Assembly (NCBI GenBank): GCA_049314535.1
Contig: JBMOEX010000057.1
Span: forward strand, 1-14,710
Length of the DNA: 14,710 nucleotides
Reading direction: 5' to 3'
Origin: LMEP-6097 sp049314535
GTDB lineage: Bacteria; Cyanobacteriota; Vampirovibrionia; LMEP-6097
Numbering within the stretch: position 1 is the stretch's first letter; each line of letters starts with the position of its first letter. Shown in pieces: positions 14,663 to 14,710 of this stretch. Position numbers and translations under genes: made by a program. The notes under the pieces are model-generated. The model did not search any database and was not told the origin of the DNA. It saw nothing but the letters and a program-made list of their open reading frames with translations.

Positions 14663-14668
14663 TTTCAA
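14663..14668 (-). promoter_or_regulatory. candidate -35 element of nrdA
   Basis: TTGAAA on the minus strand lies between the two NrdR-box-like sites, 15 bp upstream of TAGAAA (14642-14647). The spacing is short of optimal, so it is a tentative call, but a promoter between or under paired NrdR boxes is the common layout. Confidence 0.35.
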
Positions 14669-14672
14669 GGAC

Positions 14673-14688
14673 TCACCATATATAGCGT
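14673..14688 (-). promoter_or_regulatory. NrdR box, start-distal copy
   Basis: On the minus strand ACGCTATATATGGTGA matches the published NrdR consensus acaCwAtATaTwGtgt at 13 of 16 positions. Its core (14676-14685) is exactly 31 bp from the core of the proximal copy, about three helical turns, the usual spacing of paired NrdR boxes. NrdR is a zinc-finger/ATP-cone repressor of ribonucleotide reductase genes. Confidence 0.75.
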
Positions 14689-14710
14689 TAATCCCTCTAT
14701 CGTAACAGTA

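Overview
The window is AT-rich bacterial DNA with a housekeeping frame around an accessory operon. It opens with the 3' end of radA (plus strand, ends 191). A small orphan gene on the minus strand follows (198-524), then a 181 bp divergent intergenic region carrying three dyads and a promoter candidate. A plus-strand operon runs from 706 to 9554. From 9575 to 14631 everything is on the minus strand: nrdA, ybaB, recR, gatC and pyrG. No gap exceeds 300 bases, and I see no tRNA, rRNA, CRISPR array or insertion sequence.

The accessory operon is the notable part. It encodes a 72-residue lipoprotein-type peptide with a strong Shine-Dalgarno, an MNIO/DUF692 oxidase that overlaps it by 11 bases, and a DUF2063 (BufC/HvfC/MbnC-like) partner protein. 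A 2213-residue, cysteine-free protein of unknown family follows 38 bases later. Small peptide + MNIO + DUF2063 is the core layout of ribosomal peptide-modifying (RiPP) operons such as the bufferins. This candidate precursor, however, has no cysteine-rich or EGKCG core, only an acidic Ala/Glu/Pro/Thr tail behind a lipobox. The giant protein holds two clear tandem copies, and two weaker ones, of a roughly 110-130-residue module that I do not recognise. I infer that the peptide is modified by the oxidase pair and exported, and that the giant protein is a co-expressed secreted, surface or structural product. Neither point is proven by the sequence.

The minus-strand block is core metabolism and information processing: class I ribonucleotide reductase large subunit, nucleoid-associated YbaB, recombination mediator RecR, the GatC subunit of the tRNA amidotransferase, and CTP synthase. 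Two NrdR-box-like palindromes 31 bp apart lie just upstream of nrdA, so deoxynucleotide control by NrdR is likely.

The organism cannot be named from this window. CTP synthase and RecR read more like the cyanobacterial/Firmicutes style than the proteobacterial one. NrdA is the compact type without an ATP cone that is known from Rickettsia and others. The operon's lipoprotein shows that membrane-anchored lipoproteins are made. Several genes lack a visible Shine-Dalgarno and have -10-like hexamers almost touching the start codon. Together these fit an uncultured AT-rich lineage, possibly on the non-photosynthetic cyanobacterial side, but this is inference.
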